Positions 60,717 to 64,000 of a stretch of 64,000 nucleotides of DNA are shown here, piece by piece. This DNA comes from G039954875 sp039954875 (lineage in GTDB: Bacteria > Bacteroidota > Bacteroidia > Flavobacteriales > Blattabacteriaceae). A program made the position numbers and the translations under genes. Where the stretch lies: positions 124,001 to 188,000 of the forward strand of contig CP157202.1 in the NCBI GenBank assembly GCA_039954875.1, written 5' to 3'. Positions within the stretch are counted from its first letter, which is position 1. Every line of letters begins with the position of its first letter. The notes beneath the pieces were generated by a model. That model made no database searches. It was not told the DNA's origin and saw only the letters and a program-made list of their open reading frames with translations.

Positions 60717-61272
60717 TTTTCGTTCGGTATAGTGGTGATCAAATCTCAAATGTTGGACCAATACAAACAGATAGTCCGATAAGCTATTTAAGTATTTCAA
60801 GACCGTGGGTTCTGAGTGGTTCTTCCTGTTCGATTGTTGTAGCGATACGTGGTTAGGTGTGCTGGCAGGCCAGCCTAGCGCTATGAGTATGCGATGCGGT
60901 CTTGATAGCCACTTGGTATAATGAAGTGTTTCAATTCGGGCAATCCTGCTTGTATCCGGTTAATTTCTTCTTCCAAAAAAGCTACTACCGTCTCGTCGAT
61001 CATTGATGGTAGGCGTGGGGTTCCGTTGGTTGCAAATAGCTTGTCCGTAGGTTTAGACAATTCATATCCTAGTGTTAAAAGATGGTTTTAGATTTTGATC
61101 AGTGTTATTTTCTGTGCTTCCTGAATGTCTTGGTCTCGTAAGAGTCCGATCCAAGCATTCAACTCGTTGATCCGTACCGTAGACTTCGATACGCAGGTGG
61201 TACTTTTGACATACGTCTACCTCCATAGAGTGATGTAATATCTGTGTCATTGGGTTTGGTATAGATCTTCAT
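60717..61272 (-). pseudogene. ATP:cob(I)alamin adenosyltransferase (PduO/CobO type), frameshifted
   Basis: From an ATG at 61272 the minus strand reads MKIYTKPNDTDITSLYGGRR, the PduO-type N-terminus, followed by a shift near 61208 into YHLRIEVYGT, another into LNAWIGLLRDQDIQEAQKI and a block GYELSKPTDKLFATNGTPRL. The C-terminal end YLNSLSDYLFVLVQHLRFDH is open and runs straight into thiN with no stop of its own. PduO-type enzymes make adenosylcobalamin from cobalamin. The shifts destroy it. It sits four bases after lptB, so lptB, this gene and thiN formed one operon. Confidence 0.78.
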
Positions 61273-61276
61273 CATC

Positions 61277-62017
61277 TCATGGGGGTCTCAAGATGAATTT
61301 TTCACCGAGATAGACCTTGCGTACTGTGGGGTCTTCGGCTAATTCTTGGGCAGTGCCATGTTTGAGAATGCTTCCCTCAAACATTAGGTAGGTGCGGTCA
61401 GTGATGGCTAAGGTTTCCTGCACATTGTGGTCAGTGATGAGGATGCCGATGTTTTTTTTCTTGAGCGAGGCCACGATCTTTTGGATGTCTTCTACAGCTA
61501 TGGGATCTACGCCAGCAAATGGTTCGTCGAGCAGGATAAATTTGGGATCTACAGCTAGACATCTGGCGATCTCGGTACGCCGGCGTTCACCTCCCGAGAG
61601 GAGGTCTCCCCGGTTTTTGCGTACGTGTTGCAGATTAAATTCTTGGATTAGTTGCTCAGTTTTTTCTTTTCGTTCGTTAGCCTTGAGGTGGATCATTTCG
61701 AGTACACCCATGATATTGTCTTCTACCGACAGTTTTCTAAACACCGAGGCTTCTTGGGCCAGGTATCCAATGCCTTTCTGTGCCCGTCGGTACATTGGGT
61801 GGCGGGTGATGTTTTCTTCGTTGAGAAATACTTTCCCTTCATTGGGTCGTATCAGTCCAACAATCATATAAAAAGTGGTAGTTTTACCAGCACCGTTTGG
61901 GCCAAGTAATCCTACAATTTCTCCCTGTTTGACCTCTACTGATACGCCTTTGACCACACGCTTGTCTTTGTACAACTTGAGGAGATTTTCTCCTTTCAAA
62001 ATTATTTTTTGGGTCAT
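61277..62017 (-). CDS. lptB: LPS export ABC transporter ATP-binding protein LptB
   Basis: The ATPase of the Lpt machine, which extracts lipopolysaccharide from the inner membrane and powers its export. Walker A is GPNGAGKTT at 39-47, the Q-loop is GYLAQEASVF near 84-93, the signature is LLSGGERRR, and Walker B is FILLDEPFAGVDP; the H-loop is ITDHNVQETL. The PFAGVDP ending of Walker B and YMIVGLIRPNEG are typical of LptB rather than of general importers. 246 residues is the usual length. It heads an operon with the broken adenosyltransferase and thiN. Its intactness indicates the organism still keeps an outer membrane that needs LPS transport. Confidence 0.93.
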   Translation of the reverse strand: MTQKIILKGENLLKLYKDKRVVKGVSVEVKQGEIVGLLGPNGAGKTTTFYMIVGLIRPNEGKVFLNEENITRHPMYRRAQKGIGYLAQEASVFRKLSVEDNIMGVLEMIHLKANERKEKTEQLIQEFNLQHVRKNRGDLLSGGERRRTEIARCLAVDPKFILLDEPFAGVDPIAVEDIQKIVASLKKKNIGILITDHNVQETLAITDRTYLMFEGSILKHGTAQELAEDPTVRKVYLGEKFILRPP

Positions 62018-62124
62018 GGGTTATTTGGGATAGTTTGGATCTTTGCAGTCCGGGCTAAGGTAAGATTTTTCTCTACTAGGTATTTATGATCTGCCTTGGA
62101 CTTTTTGGGTGATCTGTCATGGGG

Positions 62125-63375
62125 TTATTTTGTGAGGGGGGACCTTTTGAAATTGACTTGTGTGATGTGAATGATGACTTTAACATTCTTTTCCATAGAT
62201 TCGAGAGGAATGAATTCGTATGGTCCATGGAAGTTGTGTCCACCAGTAAAAAGATTGGGATAGGGTAAGTCTTTTTGAGATAATGCCGCCTCGTCGGTAC
62301 CTCTTCGGATTGGTTTGGTCTGTGGTGGTACATCGGTACGTTGTATCGTTTCCTCGGCGATTTTGACAATGTGTGTATGATAGGCTCGATCTTCTCACGC
62401 ATGTTTAGTACTTATCCTTCATTTTGATGGTGATCAATATTGCATCCAATCATCTGTTGATTTTTTCATTAATCTCTTGTAGTAATTGTTTTCTACGCTA
62501 TAATTTTTGACGATGATTATCTCGAATGAGGTATTTAGGGTAAGCTTTTTCTACATATCCTTCGATGTGGATCAGATGAAAAAAACTTCTAATCTACTTA
62601 TGTTTTAGAGGACCTCTTCCTTAGATAATCGGTTAGTAAATGTCCGAGCTGAGCTGTGTAGCATTGATTATCCAGTCTTTGGCGTAGCCTGGATGGATGC
62701 TTTTTTCTTGGAAATGGATCTGGGCGTGGGCTGTATTGAAGTTTTCAAATTCTAATTCTCCTATCGGGCCACCGTCTATAGTGTAAGCCCATTCGGTGCC
62801 AAATTTTTTGAGTTTAAAAAGTGTTGCTCCGTGACTTATTTTCTCATTAGGTGTGAAAAGCGATGTTGATCGGACCGTGAAGGATCTTGGGTTGGTTTTT
62901 GAGTATATCGATAGCGGTGATGATCTCAAGCGATGTCTGCATTATCTGTCGGTATCTAGTAGTGTGCTACTGTCTGTGGTGATCAGCTTTTGGCCAGTGT
63001 ATAAGTTTTGATCTCTGGGAAATCTTGGGGACTTAGAAAAATATTTTTTTCGGCATTTATAAGTAGGTCTTTTCCATCGTAATTTTCTAATACCTGCGGT
63101 CGTATACCTTTCCCTATAAAATCTGGGTGAAGTATCGATATGGGTGATGAGTCCAATGGTAGGGACTTTTTATCCATATTGACCGGAAGGTGCCCTGTCA
63201 CGTAGGTATGTGCATAGATTTGGACATCTTGTGAACCAATCGATCGCAATTCTTTGGCTAGGAATTTAGCTAAGATGAATTGTTTTTCCCCGTTGGAAGT
63301 ATTTCCGGGTGAAGGATGACTCTGAGTTTCGATTTTTAAATAACGCAGGAATATGTTTAAAAGTTTGTGGTCCAT
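62125..63375 (-). pseudogene. pepT: peptidase T (tripeptide aminopeptidase), frameshifted
   Basis: From an ATG at 63375 (MDHKLLNIFLRYLKIETQSH) the frame is open to 62983 and includes ILHPDFIGKGIRPQVLENYD and the LSPQDFPEIK block, where the relative has LSPVMFP. After a shift it continues with AYTIDGGPIGELEFENFNTA (62810-62740) and YAKDWIINATQLSSDIY, and later, in another frame, RGTDEAALSQKDLPYPNLFT near 62330 and GGHNFHGPYEFIPLES before a stop at 62125. PepT is a zinc M20 peptidase that trims tripeptides. At least three frameshifts break it, and the zinc-binding ISHVDT and GADDKAG blocks are damaged. Confidence 0.85.
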
Positions 63376-63579
63376 CTCACCGTTTTTATGTGCTAAAACT
63401 GAGTAAAAACAGGAAGTTTTTTGTCATGATGACTGTTTATGTTTTGTATAGATAAAGCCTTGACTTATTTTGCTCGCTTTACATAGAGGAGAAGCCCTTT
63501 TGCTTGGGGCGCTATCGGTTTGTCTCGGGGTGTCCGGGTGATTCAAGCCACTCAAAACAGTTGATTATCTATAAATTTT
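63376..63579. other. short intergenic gap with no recognised feature
   Basis: Between the peptidase T remnant and the acetyltransferase remnant, which diverge. No promoter or RNA structure stands out. Confidence 0.3.
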
Positions 63580-64000
63580 GCATCTAAAGAGATTTTTTTG
63601 AGATCTTGGTATAATGGCGATTTGCCGTCTTTAGTCAATCATTCCGACAATAGAAATACTGCTAAGTGTTTCATAGAGGCTTTCCCTTAGCCTTATACGG
63701 TTGAGGAGGCTATGAAATGGATTATCTTTTTGTTCTCGTCAGGTGTCGAGACGACAATTGACTATTGTGTATCTTACGTAAGCTATTGTAAACGTTGGGG
63801 TAAACATTCAGCAAGACATCTACCGTAGGACGGTCAGGTGAGATCGACTATTGGATAGGTGAATATTTTTTGGGGTAAAGACCTGATGACTCAGGTTTTG
63901 ATCCGATTTAATTGGATTTATTTTGATAGTTACGAGTTTAACCGTCTCTATGCTTGTGTGTGTACAAAAAACACCCCTTCGAGACGGGTGCTAGAAAAGT
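63580..64000 (+). pseudogene. RimJ/RimL-type GNAT acetyltransferase remnant, cut by window end
   Basis: Plus-strand reading from about 63580 gives LRSWYNGDLPSLVNHSDNRN and IEAFP, then a TAG, then PYTVEEAMKWIIF (63693-63731), a pattern close to the ribosomal-protein N-acetyltransferase family (where relatives have R.W...D..SLV.H..N..IA..L.D.FP.PYT...A..WI). Later frames give STIG with a stop, FWGKDLMTQVLIRFNWIYF (~63869-63925) and TPSRRVLEK at the very end. The acetyl-CoA loop (RxxGxG) is broken by shifts and a TAG. It runs off the window. Confidence 0.6.

Noticed and set aside
1..64000. CRISPR array or cas genes
   Set aside because: No regularly spaced repeats and no Cas-like protein were seen.
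1..64000. Complete insertion sequence or transposase gene
   Set aside because: No DDE transposase, recombinase or integrase frame was recognised; the short inverted repeats are not flanked by one.

Overview
The window looks like a chromosome segment of a Bacteroidota bacterium (Cytophagales-like or a relative) that is in the middle of genome decay, most likely a host-associated symbiont. The phylum call rests on several things: a 3'-5' exonuclease fused to DnaE; the Bacteroidota form of the arginine pathway (GNAT N-acylglutamate synthase, N-acyl-ornithine transcarbamylase, divergent ArgG); a long PiT phosphate transporter with a C-terminal PhoU-like part; TTTG/TAnnTTTG-type promoters; and phage tail and capsid remnants of the kind found in Bacteroides prophages. 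Decay is obvious. About half the window holds no intact gene, and many stretches translate into recognisable proteins only if one changes frame or reads through stops.

Layout. 1-6.1 kb: decayed phage tail module on the minus strand. 6.6-7.9 kb: broken acetyl/propionyl-CoA synthetase. 8.1-10.4 kb: intact phosphate transporter. 10.5-11.45 kb: broken LuxE-like acyl-protein synthetase. 11.45-13.4 kb: intact cvpA, a conserved hypothetical gene, and pheS. 13.6-14.1 kb: RCC1-repeat remnant. 14.5-15.3 kb: intact rlmB. 15.9-17.5 kb: broken acetate (SatP) and AEC-family transporters. 17.7-25 kb: thyA, dead M1 aminopeptidase, FucP/GluP-type MFS transporter, folA, nupC and a bifunctional-nuclease gene. 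25-28.6 kb: both electron-transfer-flavoprotein genes, broken, with remnants between them. 28.7-33.4 kb: AT-rich sequence without genes.

33.5-49.5 kb is the healthy core, all on the plus strand: dnaE, then an eight-gene arginine/carbamoyl-phosphate operon (argA-like::argG fusion, argC, argD, carA, carB, argF', argB, argE) in which all but one junction overlap, then trxA and tRNA-Asp. 50.2-51.5 kb is a class II HMG-CoA reductase (mevalonate pathway). 52-59.4 kb is again decayed (Rhs/YD-repeat, phage capsid and outer-membrane protein remnants, several perfect hairpins). The right end has intact ppa, thiN and lptB, with broken cobalamin adenosyltransferase, peptidase T and a RimJ/L-type acetyltransferase.

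Biology. What survives is information processing (pheS, rlmB, dnaE, tRNA), nucleotide supply (thyA, folA, nupC, carAB), envelope export (lptB), isoprenoid supply (HMG-CoA reductase) and, strikingly, a complete-looking route from glutamate to argininosuccinate apart from argH, which is not in the window. What is lost is short-chain fatty acid and B12-linked catabolism (acyl-CoA synthetase, SatP, ETF, cobalamin adenosyltransferase), peptide degradation (M1 aminopeptidase, PepT) and prophage. My leading candidate for something new is the in-frame fusion of the N-acylglutamate synthase-like GNAT domain to argininosuccinate synthase, which joins the first and the penultimate steps of arginine synthesis in one 582-residue protein, inside an operon conserved against a background of decay.
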